64,000 nucleotides of DNA from Ignavibacterium sp. GTDB lineage: Bacteria > Bacteroidota > Ignavibacteria > Ignavibacteriales > Ignavibacteriaceae. Below are positions 30,582-40,736 of this stretch, piece after piece (within the stretch, counting starts at the first letter, position 1; each line of letters starts with the position of its first letter). The notes below the pieces were generated by a model. It saw only the letters and a list, made by a program, of their open reading frames with translations, did not search any database and was not told the origin of the DNA. Position numbers and translations under genes: made by a program. The DNA lies in contig JAGXRK010000045.1 of assembly GCA_018335755.1 (NCBI GenBank), forward strand, positions 62,001 through 126,000, written 5' to 3'.

Positions 30582-31802
30582 CTAATTTTTTAAGTACCTG
30601 AAATCCGAACCGCTGGGAGTTTGGAATACCTTTAAGTCAAACTGAGGAACAACAGCAAATATATGATCAAATATATCTGCCTGAATACCTTCATACTTTA
30701 CCCATTCCGTAGTTGAAGCGAAAACATATACTTCAATTGGAATTCCTGTTGGACCGGGATCTAAGTGACGTACCATAAATGTTAATCCTTTATTTACATC
30801 TTCCCGCTTTCTCAAATAATACTCAAGGTATTTTCTAAAAGTTCCGAGGTTTGTCAATCTTCTGCCATTGATAAGTTCAGATGCATCGATTTTATTTTCT
30901 ACATTAAACTTTTTTAATTCCTCAATTTTAGAATCAATATATTCTGTTATCAACTGATACTTTCTGAACTTTTTTATCATCTCATCATCGCAGAACTTAA
31001 CGCTGTTTACATCGATCAGAATTGAACGCTTGATCCTTCTGCTGCCGGTCATCTGCATACCGCGCCAGTTTTTAAAAGATTCCTCCAGCAGTTTATAGGT
31101 CGGAATTACTACTATTGTTTTATCCCAGTTTTGAACTTTAATGACATTTAAGGAAATATCTATAACATCACCGTCAGCGCCGAATTTCGGCATTTCGATC
31201 CAATCACCTTTTCTTATCAGATCGTAGGAATTAATTTGAATGCTTGCAACAAAAGAAAGAATAGTATCACGAAAAATTAAAAGGACTAGTGCGGAAGCGG
31301 CAGCAAGTCCGGCGAATAAATTCCATACGTTTTGTCCCGTAATTATTCCAATTATAAAGATGGCACCGAAAAAATAAGTGAATATTTTTGTTATCTGCAA
31401 ATATCCTTTAATAGGTCTTTCAGAACTCTTGCCAAGTCTTTCATAAACTTCGTTGTAGGAGGTAAGTACAGAACCAATTATCAGCATTATCATCAATACG
31501 ATAAGTATTGAGGAAACGAGATGTATGAAGTTTTCAAATTGAGGCAAAAGGTATGAAAATCTGTTTAATACATAAACAGGTGCAATAAGCGCAATACGTT
31601 TTACAAATTTTTCATTAAATACTATTTCATCGATTTCCGTTTTAGTTTTTGAAGTTATTTTCCGAATAACTTTGTTTGCAGCGAACTTCACGATGAAGTA
31701 AGCTATTATCGCTAAGCTGAATACACCAATGAACTTCAGGTTATAATATAAAACAGGGTACTGCTGAAACCAGCTGGAAATATTGTCGAACAGTTCTTGC
31801 AT
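30582..31802 (-). CDS. MscS/YbdG-family mechanosensitive ion channel
   Basis: Multiple TM segments; YDLIRKGDWIEMPKFGADGDVIDISLNVIKVQNWDKTIVVIPTYKLLEESFKNWRGM. Confidence 0.88.
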   Translation of the reverse strand: MQELFDNISSWFQQYPVLYYNLKFIGVFSLAIIAYFIVKFAANKVIRKITSKTKTEIDEIVFNEKFVKRIALIAPVYVLNRFSYLLPQFENFIHLVSSILIVLMIMLIIGSVLTSYNEVYERLGKSSERPIKGYLQITKIFTYFFGAIFIIGIITGQNVWNLFAGLAAASALVLLIFRDTILSFVASIQINSYDLIRKGDWIEMPKFGADGDVIDISLNVIKVQNWDKTIVVIPTYKLLEESFKNWRGMQMTGSRRIKRSILIDVNSVKFCDDEMIKKFRKYQLITEYIDSKIEELKKFNVENKIDASELINGRRLTNLGTFRKYLEYYLRKREDVNKGLTFMVRHLDPGPTGIPIEVYVFASTTEWVKYEGIQADIFDHIFAVVPQFDLKVFQTPSGSDFRYLKN

Positions 31803-31915
31803 AAAATAAAGTTATGTTTACTCAAAGATAATAAATGCACCGCAGTTTTTGTAGCAGAAATAACATGAATCATTAAAACTCAAATATCATCTCATTAACT
31901 AAAATTATCGTTTTT

Positions 31916-32221
31916 ATGAAAACAATCTCACAAATATTAAGTCTGGCAGAAAAGAACTACATAACTTTTCATAAATTGAATCTTGATGAAGTGATTAAAG
32001 ATTTTCACCTAATCTACGAAGCAGATACAGGAATATCTGATAAAATCAGAATTCTTAAAAAAGACGAAGGGTACTTTATACAGGAAACGACAAACAAAAA
32101 TGAAATTCTTTTCCGCAGAATGAAAAGCTTAACTGAAGCAGAAGAACTGGTTAAACATCGCCTTGAAATTTATGAAAAAATGTGGGATGGCTGCGGATGC
32201 AAAGTTGATTATTATTTATGA
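31916..32221 (+). CDS. Hypothetical protein
   Basis: 101 aa intergenic ORF between two well-defined genes; no family recognised. Confidence 0.55.
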   Translation: MKTISQILSLAEKNYITFHKLNLDEVIKDFHLIYEADTGISDKIRILKKDEGYFIQETTNKNEILFRRMKSLTEAEELVKHRLEIYEKMWDGCGCKVDYYL

Positions 32222-32334
32222 AAATGGTTCAAATTCCTTTAAATCTGCTTCTTTATATTCACTTCGTTTTTATTTAGCTTCGTACAAAAGTTTTTAATAA
32301 ATAGTAAAAACACCTGATCTATAAAAAATTAGTT

Positions 32335-34506
32335 ATGGAAATCTATAAAGAAATAGCTATTGCCGGTATCCATAATGATATTTTAAAATTGTTAATTCAG
32401 ATAGCCGTCCTGCTGATAACTGCCAGAATATTTGGTGAAATTGCCCAGCGAATTGGTCAACCCTCAGTACTGGGAGAAATTCTTGCGGGTATCATACTCG
32501 GACCATCATTACTTGGAAACCTTTTCCCTTTTATCCACGGCTGGGTAATTCCAATCACAGAGATGCAGAAAAGCCTGCTTGAAGTAATAACATTAATCGG
32601 TGCAATGTTTTTACTCTTAATAACAGGACTAGAAACCGACCTTCAGCTAATTAAACATCACGCAAAGAAAACTTTAGGAATTGCACTTGGCGAATTACCG
32701 TTTTCACTAGCATGCGGATTTGCCTTCGGCTTTTTAATTCCCAATTCCTTTCTTGTTGATCCTGATCAAAGACTGATCTTTGCAATGTTCATTGCAATTG
32801 CTATTTCACTATCAGCAATTCCGGTTATTGCAAAAGTTCTGATGGATTTGAAATTAATAAGAAGAGATATCGGACAGATCACTCTTGCTGTAGGAATGTT
32901 TGATGATACAGTTGCCTGGATTTTGTTGTCAATAGTTCTAGGACTAATTGGCGGTGAAGTTGTTTCTGTTGGTTCAATCAGCTTTTCTTTTTTTAAGGTT
33001 ATTCTTTTTGTTGGGTTGAGTTTTTTCATTGGCAAATTTATTGTAAGACATTTATTGGAATTCACACTTAACAAAATTTCTTCCAGGGATAAAATTCTAA
33101 CCTTAATCATAGTTTTTACATTTGCACTCGGAGCAATTGTGCAATCAATCGGTTTAGAAGCAGTGCTCGGTGCTTTTATTGCCGGAATAATATTTGCACA
33201 GCAGCCTTCAGTTCCAAAGGAATCTATCAATAAACTTGAAAGCACAACCTTTGGGATATTTGCTCCAATATTTTTTGCAAGTGCAGGGTTGAAAGTTAAC
33301 GCAATAGATCTCTTCAAACCTGAATTGATGCTTATAGGACTTGGACTAATCTCAGTAGCAATATTCAGTAAATTTGCGGGAGCCTACTTAGGTGCAAGAT
33401 TATTTGCAAGGACTGATCACTGGACTGCACTCAGTTTTGGAGCAGGGCTGAATGCAAGAGGCGCGATTCAAATTATTGTTGCAACCATCGGACTTTCATT
33501 CGGAATTCTTTCACAAGAAATTTACTCACTTATTATAATAACAGCTTTAGTTACATCACTAATGGCGCCTGTTATGTTAAGATGGACTTTAAAGCGAGTC
33601 AAACCGGAGGATGCAGAAATAAGAAGATTACAGCAGGAAGAACTTCTAAAAGATAATATTTTAACCAGGATTCATCGAGTTCTTCTGCCTGTAAGGAAAC
33701 GGGAGATCAGTCAGGCTAGTCCATCCAAATTAATTGAAGCAAGAATACTTGAACGACTTGGACGCAAGACAGATTTAAGCGTTACTCTTTTCACTATTTC
33801 CGGTGAAAGTGAGAAACAGGATAGTCAACAGTTCCTTAATACTCTTGCTGGATTTTTTAAAAAATTTCCTGTTACTAAAAAAGTAGTAGATAGTAAAAAT
33901 ACACTTGAGACTATACTTGAAGAAGTTAGAAAAGATTACCATCTATTAATTCTTGGAGCAACAGAACGAAATAAAAACCAGAATTTATTATTCAACCCGA
34001 TTGTAGATAATCTTGTAAGATTTGCACCTTGTCCAAGTATCGTGGTTCAAAGCAGTAATGTTTCTGATGACTGGAGACCGAGCAGAATTTTAGTCCCTAC
34101 AAACGGAAGTCTTGCTTCCAAACGAGCGGCTGAAATTGCCTTCGGTATTGCTTATCATGATCATGATCAGGTTCACATACTCAATGTAATTGAAGCGAGG
34201 AAAGATTTTTCCTCTTCAATCGATTTTGAGGGAAGTGTAACCGAGCGCAGATTTACATTTGCTCATCAAACAGTTGCAGAGTTAAAAAAACTTGGTGAAT
34301 CTTTAAATGTAAATACATTTACCGAAATTGAAGTCGGTGAAGAACCCGATGCTGTAATTTTAAAGATGGCGTCAGAAAAAAACTTCGATTTAATAATTCT
34401 TGGCACTGATATAAGACCGGGAGCAGACAAATTATATATGGGTCCAAGAGTGGAGAAGATCCTAAGTAATTGTACCTGCCCTGTGCTGGTTGTTAATTCG
34501 GTTTAA
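32335..34506 (+). CDS. Kef/NhaP-type cation:proton antiporter with C-terminal UspA-like domains
   Basis: RIGQPSVLGEILAGIILGPSLLG, GLNARGAIQIIVATIGL, then WRPSRILVPTNGSLASKRAAEIAF...DLIILGTDIRPGADKLYMGPRVEKIL. Confidence 0.9.
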   Translation: MEIYKEIAIAGIHNDILKLLIQIAVLLITARIFGEIAQRIGQPSVLGEILAGIILGPSLLGNLFPFIHGWVIPITEMQKSLLEVITLIGAMFLLLITGLETDLQLIKHHAKKTLGIALGELPFSLACGFAFGFLIPNSFLVDPDQRLIFAMFIAIAISLSAIPVIAKVLMDLKLIRRDIGQITLAVGMFDDTVAWILLSIVLGLIGGEVVSVGSISFSFFKVILFVGLSFFIGKFIVRHLLEFTLNKISSRDKILTLIIVFTFALGAIVQSIGLEAVLGAFIAGIIFAQQPSVPKESINKLESTTFGIFAPIFFASAGLKVNAIDLFKPELMLIGLGLISVAIFSKFAGAYLGARLFARTDHWTALSFGAGLNARGAIQIIVATIGLSFGILSQEIYSLIIITALVTSLMAPVMLRWTLKRVKPEDAEIRRLQQEELLKDNILTRIHRVLLPVRKREISQASPSKLIEARILERLGRKTDLSVTLFTISGESEKQDSQQFLNTLAGFFKKFPVTKKVVDSKNTLETILEEVRKDYHLLILGATERNKNQNLLFNPIVDNLVRFAPCPSIVVQSSNVSDDWRPSRILVPTNGSLASKRAAEIAFGIAYHDHDQVHILNVIEARKDFSSSIDFEGSVTERRFTFAHQTVAELKKLGESLNVNTFTEIEVGEEPDAVILKMASEKNFDLIILGTDIRPGADKLYMGPRVEKILSNCTCPVLVVNSV

Positions 34507-34525
34507 GCAAAACATTTTTCTTTCG

Positions 34526-36196
34526 TTAAACAGAATTAGTTATTGTTTTAAGATTATTATTTCCAATATCAATCGTCATCACTTTTCTTTTATTATCAAT
34601 CAAAGCCTGTCTGTCGCCAAAAGCCTGAGCGGTTTTGAGCACCCCGAATGTAATCGATGATTTATCTTCAACCGGATTATCAGGAATCGGCAAATCGTCA
34701 GAAACGTTTGATATAATTTGAATGAACAATCCGTTGCCGGCATCACCCTTATGAAGCTGACCTGTTGAGTGGAGGAATCTTGGACCATATCCGATTGTTA
34801 CAGGTACTTTGTATTTCTTATGTATTCCGGCTCTTAAATGGTTTAATGCTTTATCTGTTTCAATATCTGGTTTGAGATAAGCTTGTATGGCCACATAGCT
34901 TTTTCCGGATTGACTCTGAGCAAGAAAATTATTGAATGCATCTTTAAAGTTTTTTGCTGAAATATCGCCATAGACTTTAATATCATTTTCAACCAAATCC
35001 GGAATCATTTCAGGCATTTCGCCGGCTTCCATATAATTTTCAATAAACTTGCGTGCAATAATCTTCGCCTGCTCAACATTGGGCTGGTCGAAAGGCTGCA
35101 CATTCATTCTCCATCCTGCAACTGATGTCGCAAACTCCCATCTGTAAAATTCAGCGGCAAGATCATAAAGATCATTCCATACAATTTCAATTACCGGGAA
35201 TCCTGCTCTTTTCAGTTCATCAGTTTTTGTTTGATAAGAATTATCATTATTTAATTTGATATAAACAAATAAACGATCATTATCATAAAATTCCGGAGAT
35301 AATATTTTTTCTCCGTCAACCGGAAGAATTCCTTTTCCGTTTTTACCTGTACTTTCGGCAATAAGCTGTTCAACCCAGGAGCCAAAACTTTTTATTTGTT
35401 CAGAAAGAATAAAGGTGAGTTTATCAATTCCCTTTTCGGCTAACTCCCCGATTACACAACCAAGTTTAGCACTTAAATTACTCTTATTATTAAGTTTGGA
35501 TTCCTCAGCAACATATTGCGCACGATCTAAGAAAGTATTCAGATCGATTCCGACTAATGCCGCAGGAACGCAGCCGAACAAAGAAAGGACGGAAAATCTT
35601 CCTCCGATATCCGGATCATTAAGAAAAATTTTTCTAAAACGTAATTCTTCAGCAATTTTCTGTAATCCGCTTCCGGGATCGGTTATTGCAATGAAGTGAT
35701 TTCCAACTTTCTCTTTACCAATTTTTTCTGCGACAAAGTTGTAAAAGAATTTCATAAACGAAAATGTTTCAACGGTACCGCCGGATTTTGTTGATACGAT
35801 GTAAAGAGTTTTTTCAGGGTTAAGAGTATCAGCAAAATGTTTAACTGCACCAGGATCAGTACTGTCTAATACTGCCAGATCAAGAAATCCTTTCTCTAAA
35901 CCAAAAGTTAAACGGAAAACTTCAGGGGCAAGACTTGATCCTCCCATTCCCAGAAGTAAAGCGTTAGTAAAACTATCCTGCCGGATAGATTCTACAAAAT
36001 CCGTAATTTCCTTCAAAGAATTTTTTGTTGCTGCGGGACTATCCAGCCAGGCTAAACGATTAATTATTTCATTAGGATCATCGCTCCACAGTGTATGATC
36101 CTTTTTCCAGATACGATTGATTACATCTTCCTGTAATAATCTATTAAAAGTATTATTTACATCCTGTTCAAATTTACCTAATGAGTATTTGATCAT
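34526..36196 (-). CDS. pgi: Glucose-6-phosphate isomerase
   Basis: LLGMGGSSLAPEVFRLTFG, STKSGGTVETFSFMKFFY, FGSWVEQLIAESTGKNGKGILPV. Confidence 0.9.
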   Translation of the reverse strand: MIKYSLGKFEQDVNNTFNRLLQEDVINRIWKKDHTLWSDDPNEIINRLAWLDSPAATKNSLKEITDFVESIRQDSFTNALLLGMGGSSLAPEVFRLTFGLEKGFLDLAVLDSTDPGAVKHFADTLNPEKTLYIVSTKSGGTVETFSFMKFFYNFVAEKIGKEKVGNHFIAITDPGSGLQKIAEELRFRKIFLNDPDIGGRFSVLSLFGCVPAALVGIDLNTFLDRAQYVAEESKLNNKSNLSAKLGCVIGELAEKGIDKLTFILSEQIKSFGSWVEQLIAESTGKNGKGILPVDGEKILSPEFYDNDRLFVYIKLNNDNSYQTKTDELKRAGFPVIEIVWNDLYDLAAEFYRWEFATSVAGWRMNVQPFDQPNVEQAKIIARKFIENYMEAGEMPEMIPDLVENDIKVYGDISAKNFKDAFNNFLAQSQSGKSYVAIQAYLKPDIETDKALNHLRAGIHKKYKVPVTIGYGPRFLHSTGQLHKGDAGNGLFIQIISNVSDDLPIPDNPVEDKSSITFGVLKTAQAFGDRQALIDNKRKVMTIDIGNNNLKTITNSV

Positions 36197-36197
36197 T

Positions 36198-37295
36198 TTA
36201 TTTTACTTTCTTAAGTGTTTCAACTTTTTCGGAAATACTTTTCAGCAGTGAGTCAAAAGAATCAGCGAAGGATTTAACTCCATCTGTCTGAAGTTTATCG
36301 GTTATTTTATCAATATCAATTCCAAGATGAGCTAATTTTGTTAGTTGCTCTTTTGCTTCCCTAAGATTTTTATCGAGTGTAACTGATAATTTACCGTGAT
36401 CAAGAAATGCATGAAGAGTGGCAGGTGGAATTGTGTTAACAGTTTCAGCTCCGATCAGTTCATCAACATATAGTGTATCAGGATAGTCAGGATTTTTAGT
36501 TCCGGTGCTTGCCCAAAGGAGTCGCTGAACTCTTGCTCCTTTGCTCTTTAATTTATTCCACCTTTCTCCAGAAAAAATTTCGTGAGAAAGTTCATAAGCA
36601 ACTTTTGAATTAGCAATCGCAATCTTTCCCTGCAGTTCCTTATTACCAATTGCTTCAAGCTCTTTATCGCAGTAAGTATCAACACGACTGACAAAAAATG
36701 ATGCAACCGAAGCAATTTTACTTACATCACCGCCAGCCGAATCAAGTTTTTCAAGACCCTTAATGTAAGCCTCTGCAACCAGTTTATAATTTTCATTACT
36801 GAATATTAAAGTTACGTTAACATTTATGCCTGATCCTATTACTTCAGTTATTGCCGGAAGTCCTTCCACAGTGCCGGGTATCTTAATCATTATATTCGGA
36901 CGGTTAAGAGTTTGGAATAATCGTTTTGCCTGTTCAATCGTTTCTTTTGTTTTATTCGCAAGATGAGGACTGACTTCTATGCTAACATATCCATCGTATC
37001 CAATTGTATTTTTATAAACAGGAAGAAGCAGATCGGCAGCCATTCCGATATCTTTAAGCGCTAATGATTCATAAATTTCTTCTGTGGAAAGATTTTCAGC
37101 AAGAAGTCGACGGATATCATCATCATAATCCGTACTTCCGGAAATAGCTTTATCAAAGATTGTTGGATTGGATGTCATTCCTCTCAAACCCATATCAATA
37201 AGTCGTTGAAGTTCACCAGAAGTAATAAGATCACGTTTTATATAATCAAACCATATCGATTGTCCGAGTTCAGCAAGTTCCGTCATTTTTGACAT
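36198..37295 (-). CDS. tal: Transaldolase
   Basis: SIWFDYIKRDLI, GLRGMTSNPTIFDKAI, PNIMIKIPGTVEGLPAI, LLWASTGTKNPDYPDTLYVDELIGAETVNTIPPATL. Confidence 0.95.
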   Translation of the reverse strand: MSKMTELAELGQSIWFDYIKRDLITSGELQRLIDMGLRGMTSNPTIFDKAISGSTDYDDDIRRLLAENLSTEEIYESLALKDIGMAADLLLPVYKNTIGYDGYVSIEVSPHLANKTKETIEQAKRLFQTLNRPNIMIKIPGTVEGLPAITEVIGSGINVNVTLIFSNENYKLVAEAYIKGLEKLDSAGGDVSKIASVASFFVSRVDTYCDKELEAIGNKELQGKIAIANSKVAYELSHEIFSGERWNKLKSKGARVQRLLWASTGTKNPDYPDTLYVDELIGAETVNTIPPATLHAFLDHGKLSVTLDKNLREAKEQLTKLAHLGIDIDKITDKLQTDGVKSFADSFDSLLKSISEKVETLKKVK

Positions 37296-37392
37296 TTCAT
37301 ATCCTCTTTCGTTATTTTGCTTTGAGATTTTATTTGCAAAGTTAATTATAGCTAAGGAATTATTTAAGTGATAAGAAATATTTTAGTGTTAA

Positions 37393-38217
37393 ATGACTGT
37401 TAACATCAAAGAAAAAATACTCAACAACAAAACCAATCTCATAATTCTGCTTTACGCTGTACTTATGGGTATTGCAGGAATATTCGATCTTCAAATTTCA
37501 GAATCATTGGTCAACAGAAATTCCGGGTGGGCAAAAGTTATTGAGGATTATGGTGAACTTCCCGGAATAATTACCATTCTCACTGCAATATTTATTTATC
37601 ATAAAAAGAAGAAGCATTCATCAAATGCCCGTACCATTTTGTACAGTTTCATTCTGACTTATTCAGCATTTATGCTTTTTAGTTATACCGGTATTGTATT
37701 ATTTAAACCTTTTCTGAACTCATTTTATCCTGTAATTATTTTTGCTTCTGTTTTAATGCTTATATCAGTGGTTCTTGTAAAAAAATTGAAAGTTGATTTT
37801 TCAGAAACAGCATTTTATTTCTCAAAAGTTGTTTTACTGATGGGAATATTCGGATATGTTTTATTTGTGCAGCCTTTAAAAATTTTCTGGGGCAGAGTAA
37901 GATTCAGAGATCTTGAACCGCTATTTACTGATTTTACAAACTGGTACGTTCCGAATGGTATAACCGGAAGCGATTCATTTCCCTCCGGCCATTCTGCAAT
38001 GGGATTTGTACTGATTTCATTTTTCATATTATTCAGAAATAAAAATTTTAACGCGAAGTTTGTTATCTATTCTTTTGCCTTGATCTGGGCAGTAGCAGTT
38101 GCAGCCAGTAGAGTAGTAATTGGTGCGCATTTTCTTTCTGACGTTATTGTCGGATCAATGGGAATGATGTTCGTTTACTTATACTTTTCTAAACCGGAAA
38201 GAGCTAAAAATATTTAA
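37393..38217 (+). CDS. PAP2-superfamily membrane phosphatase
   Basis: KIFWGRVRFRD, SDSFPSGHSAMGF, SRVVIGAHFLSDVIVGS. Confidence 0.9.
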   Translation: MTVNIKEKILNNKTNLIILLYAVLMGIAGIFDLQISESLVNRNSGWAKVIEDYGELPGIITILTAIFIYHKKKKHSSNARTILYSFILTYSAFMLFSYTGIVLFKPFLNSFYPVIIFASVLMLISVVLVKKLKVDFSETAFYFSKVVLLMGIFGYVLFVQPLKIFWGRVRFRDLEPLFTDFTNWYVPNGITGSDSFPSGHSAMGFVLISFFILFRNKNFNAKFVIYSFALIWAVAVAASRVVIGAHFLSDVIVGSMGMMFVYLYFSKPERAKNI

Positions 38218-38262
38218 ACCGGAGCAGCAATTAACGAGTAACAATTAACGATCTCCCCTTTT

Positions 38263-39360
38263 TTACCAATATTCTCTGTAATTTTTTTGTGTTATTAATC
38301 CAATCGGTCCTTCATAAATTCCACCGTCTCTGAATCCATCATATACTCTGACTGCTATTACATTCTCACCATCTGTATTCAATACGCCGTCAGGAATAAA
38401 GTAAGCTCTTAACTCCAGGTATTCATTATTTCTATTGAATTCTGTTGGAGTCTCTCCTTCTTGCCAGATTCCTGTTGAGCCGACAAACTTTCCGTTTATA
38501 AATGCCTGATCAATATCATCAATTTTGCCGAGAAGCAGAATTAATTTTTCTTCGTCGTATCCCTCTGGAATTGTAAAAGATTTTCTGTACCACGCAAATC
38601 CATTATGATCTTTATAACCCTGGGTTTCCCAGTGTGCCGGAACAAAAATGCGGCTCCATCTTGAATCATTAAATGACTTTTGACTCCATAAAGAATCATC
38701 CCCGGTTTTAAATTTCCATTCACCGCTTAAATTTATATTTGGATTAAGAATTCCCTCTGCCCTGTATAAACCAATATTTCCTGACATAATTCCCCCTTCT
38801 AGTTCAGCATCGTAAACACGGACTGAAATAATATTATCCCCGGTTTTATTAATTATTTCCGGAGGTACATAATATCTTCTGTAAGCATTGTAAGCAGTTT
38901 GATAATAAGGTGGGAATCCGCCGGAGACTCCAATCAGCTGTCCATTGAAATAAACTTCATCCACATCATCCACATAACCTAAGTGAAGATAAATATTTTT
39001 ATCTGATGTATTCTGAGGAAAAGAAAATGACTTTTGATACCATGCAAATCCGTTGTAACCGTGAAATCCCTGATTTTCCCAGGAGGATGGAACTTTTATC
39101 TCTTCCCAATCGGAATCATCATAATTTCTCATTCTCCAGTTCATATTGTCACCAATAGTGAATTTCCAGAGTCCTGATAAATCAAGTACTTTATCAGCAT
39201 CATAATTTGGCGGAGGCGGTGAATGTCTGAACTCAAAGCATCCTGTAAGTGAAAACAAGCCACACAATAAGATTATAAGAATAAAAGCGCTATTTATTAT
39301 TTTTCTTGTCATTGATATTTCAGAGCTAAACATATTCCAATTATAATAATATTCCGTCAT
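38263..39360 (-). CDS. Lipoprotein made of two tandem GH2-N-terminal-like jelly-roll domains
   Basis: Lipobox LFSLTGC; duplicated LSGLWKFTIGDNMNW...GFAWYQKSF and LSGEWKFKTGDDSLW...GFAWYRKSF. Confidence 0.75.
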   Translation of the reverse strand: MTEYYYNWNMFSSEISMTRKIINSAFILIILLCGLFSLTGCFEFRHSPPPPNYDADKVLDLSGLWKFTIGDNMNWRMRNYDDSDWEEIKVPSSWENQGFHGYNGFAWYQKSFSFPQNTSDKNIYLHLGYVDDVDEVYFNGQLIGVSGGFPPYYQTAYNAYRRYYVPPEIINKTGDNIISVRVYDAELEGGIMSGNIGLYRAEGILNPNINLSGEWKFKTGDDSLWSQKSFNDSRWSRIFVPAHWETQGYKDHNGFAWYRKSFTIPEGYDEEKLILLLGKIDDIDQAFINGKFVGSTGIWQEGETPTEFNRNNEYLELRAYFIPDGVLNTDGENVIAVRVYDGFRDGGIYEGPIGLITQKNYREYW

Positions 39361-39397
39361 GCAAATGTAACGAATTGTAAAAAATTGTCATGACCGG

Positions 39398-39817
39398 TTA
39401 TCTTGTTTTTAAATTACTTACAGTATTTCCATTAGCGTATTCATTATAAATGAAAGACGCCATATTTCTTACCCTTAAATTCTCATCATTCTTTGAAAGT
39501 TTTCTTACAGCATCAAGACCTTCTTTACTTTCCATCTCGAATAAAGCAAGAGCAATGAGCACTTTTATGCCGGGATTTTCTTCTTTTTTCAACTGTGCTA
39601 TCAGATCTTCAGCCGATTCAAGCACTTTATATTTACCTGCAAAGTAAATAGCACTTTTTCTTACGCCTTCATTATCTGAGTGGATTCCCATAAGCAGATT
39701 ATCAAGAGCGTATTTGTTTTTTGTGAATTCAGATAAACTGCTCTGGGCAAATATAGAATTGGTTAACAATAATCCTACAACCAAAACTAAAACTGTTTTT
39801 GTTAAATGTGCTTTCAT
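39398..39817 (-). CDS. Secreted HEAT-repeat-like protein
   Basis: Signal peptide; LLMGIHSDNEGVRKSAIYFAGKYK... PGIKVLIALALFEMESKEGLDAVRKL. Confidence 0.65.
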   Translation of the reverse strand: MKAHLTKTVLVLVVGLLLTNSIFAQSSLSEFTKNKYALDNLLMGIHSDNEGVRKSAIYFAGKYKVLESAEDLIAQLKKEENPGIKVLIALALFEMESKEGLDAVRKLSKNDENLRVRNMASFIYNEYANGNTVSNLKTR

Positions 39818-39946
39818 TTTGAACCTCCTGAGAATAAATATTTAGTAAATAAATCATCTAATGTCTGGTTCAAAACTAATTTGACTGATTGTAAGAGGTG
39901 TCACCTGCAGGTAAAGTGTTGTAAAAAAATGTCATGGTTAATTACG

Positions 39947-39967
39947 AATTAGGAATTAGGAATTAGG
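39947..39967. repeat. Short tandem repeat, three AATTAGG units
   Basis: gAATTAGGAATTAGGAATTAGGaac. Confidence 0.7.
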
Positions 39968-40038
39968 AACCTGTCGGCCAACATGCAGATTAGGAATCAG
40001 GATTTAATAATTTTTCAATAGTTACACTTAAAATAGAT

Positions 40039-40725
40039 CTAATTTACCAGCTTATACCCAACTCCGTGAACAGTTAAAATGAATTGAGGGTGATTCGAGT
40101 CCTTTTCAATTTTTTGACGCAGTTTTAAAATAAAATTATCAACTGTTCTTGTAGTAGGTGTTTCTTCAAAGCCCCAGACTTCCGTTAAAAGTTCATCACG
40201 GCTTACGGTAGCATTTTTCTTCTTCCACAAGTAGTGAAGAATTTCATATTCTTTGTGAGACATTTGCACGTCTTTATTCTTAACCTTTGCCTGGTAAGTT
40301 CCAAAGTTTATAGTTAGCTGCCCGATCTGCACATCTTTATCATCAATTTCTTTACCAGTTAATTTTCCTCTTCTTAAAATGGCTTTTATTCTTGCAAGAA
40401 GTTCACGCAGGCTGAATGGTTTTGTAACATAATCATCAGCGCCGAGTTCTAATCCGAGTACTTTATCAATCTCTTCTCCCTTTGCAGTAAGCAGGATTAT
40501 TGGAGTTGTAATACCCTTTTTTCTTGCTGACTTACAAACATCAAATCCTGACATTTTAGGCATCATTACATCAAGAATTATCAGATCATACTGATTTTCA
40601 AGAATCTTATTCAATCCTGTTTCGCCGTCCTCTGCAGAATCAACTTCATAGCTTTCGAATTCAAGATTATCTTTCAATCCCATTCTCATAGCGGGCTCAT
40701 CTTCGCAGATTAAAATTTTAGGCAT
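40039..40725 (-). CDS. OmpR/PhoB-type response regulator
   Basis: LILDVMMPKMSGFDVC, ADDYVTKPFSLRELLARI, winged-helix TRTVDNFILKLRQKIE. Confidence 0.95.
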   Translation of the reverse strand: MPKILICEDEPAMRMGLKDNLEFESYEVDSAEDGETGLNKILENQYDLIILDVMMPKMSGFDVCKSARKKGITTPIILLTAKGEEIDKVLGLELGADDYVTKPFSLRELLARIKAILRRGKLTGKEIDDKDVQIGQLTINFGTYQAKVKNKDVQMSHKEYEILHYLWKKKNATVSRDELLTEVWGFEETPTTRTVDNFILKLRQKIEKDSNHPQFILTVHGVGYKLVN

Positions 40726-40736
40726 AATAAACTCCG

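Noticed and set aside
32766-33317. 183-aa ORF antisense to the Kef-type antiporter
   Set aside because: Opposite strand of a well-supported membrane protein; no motif.
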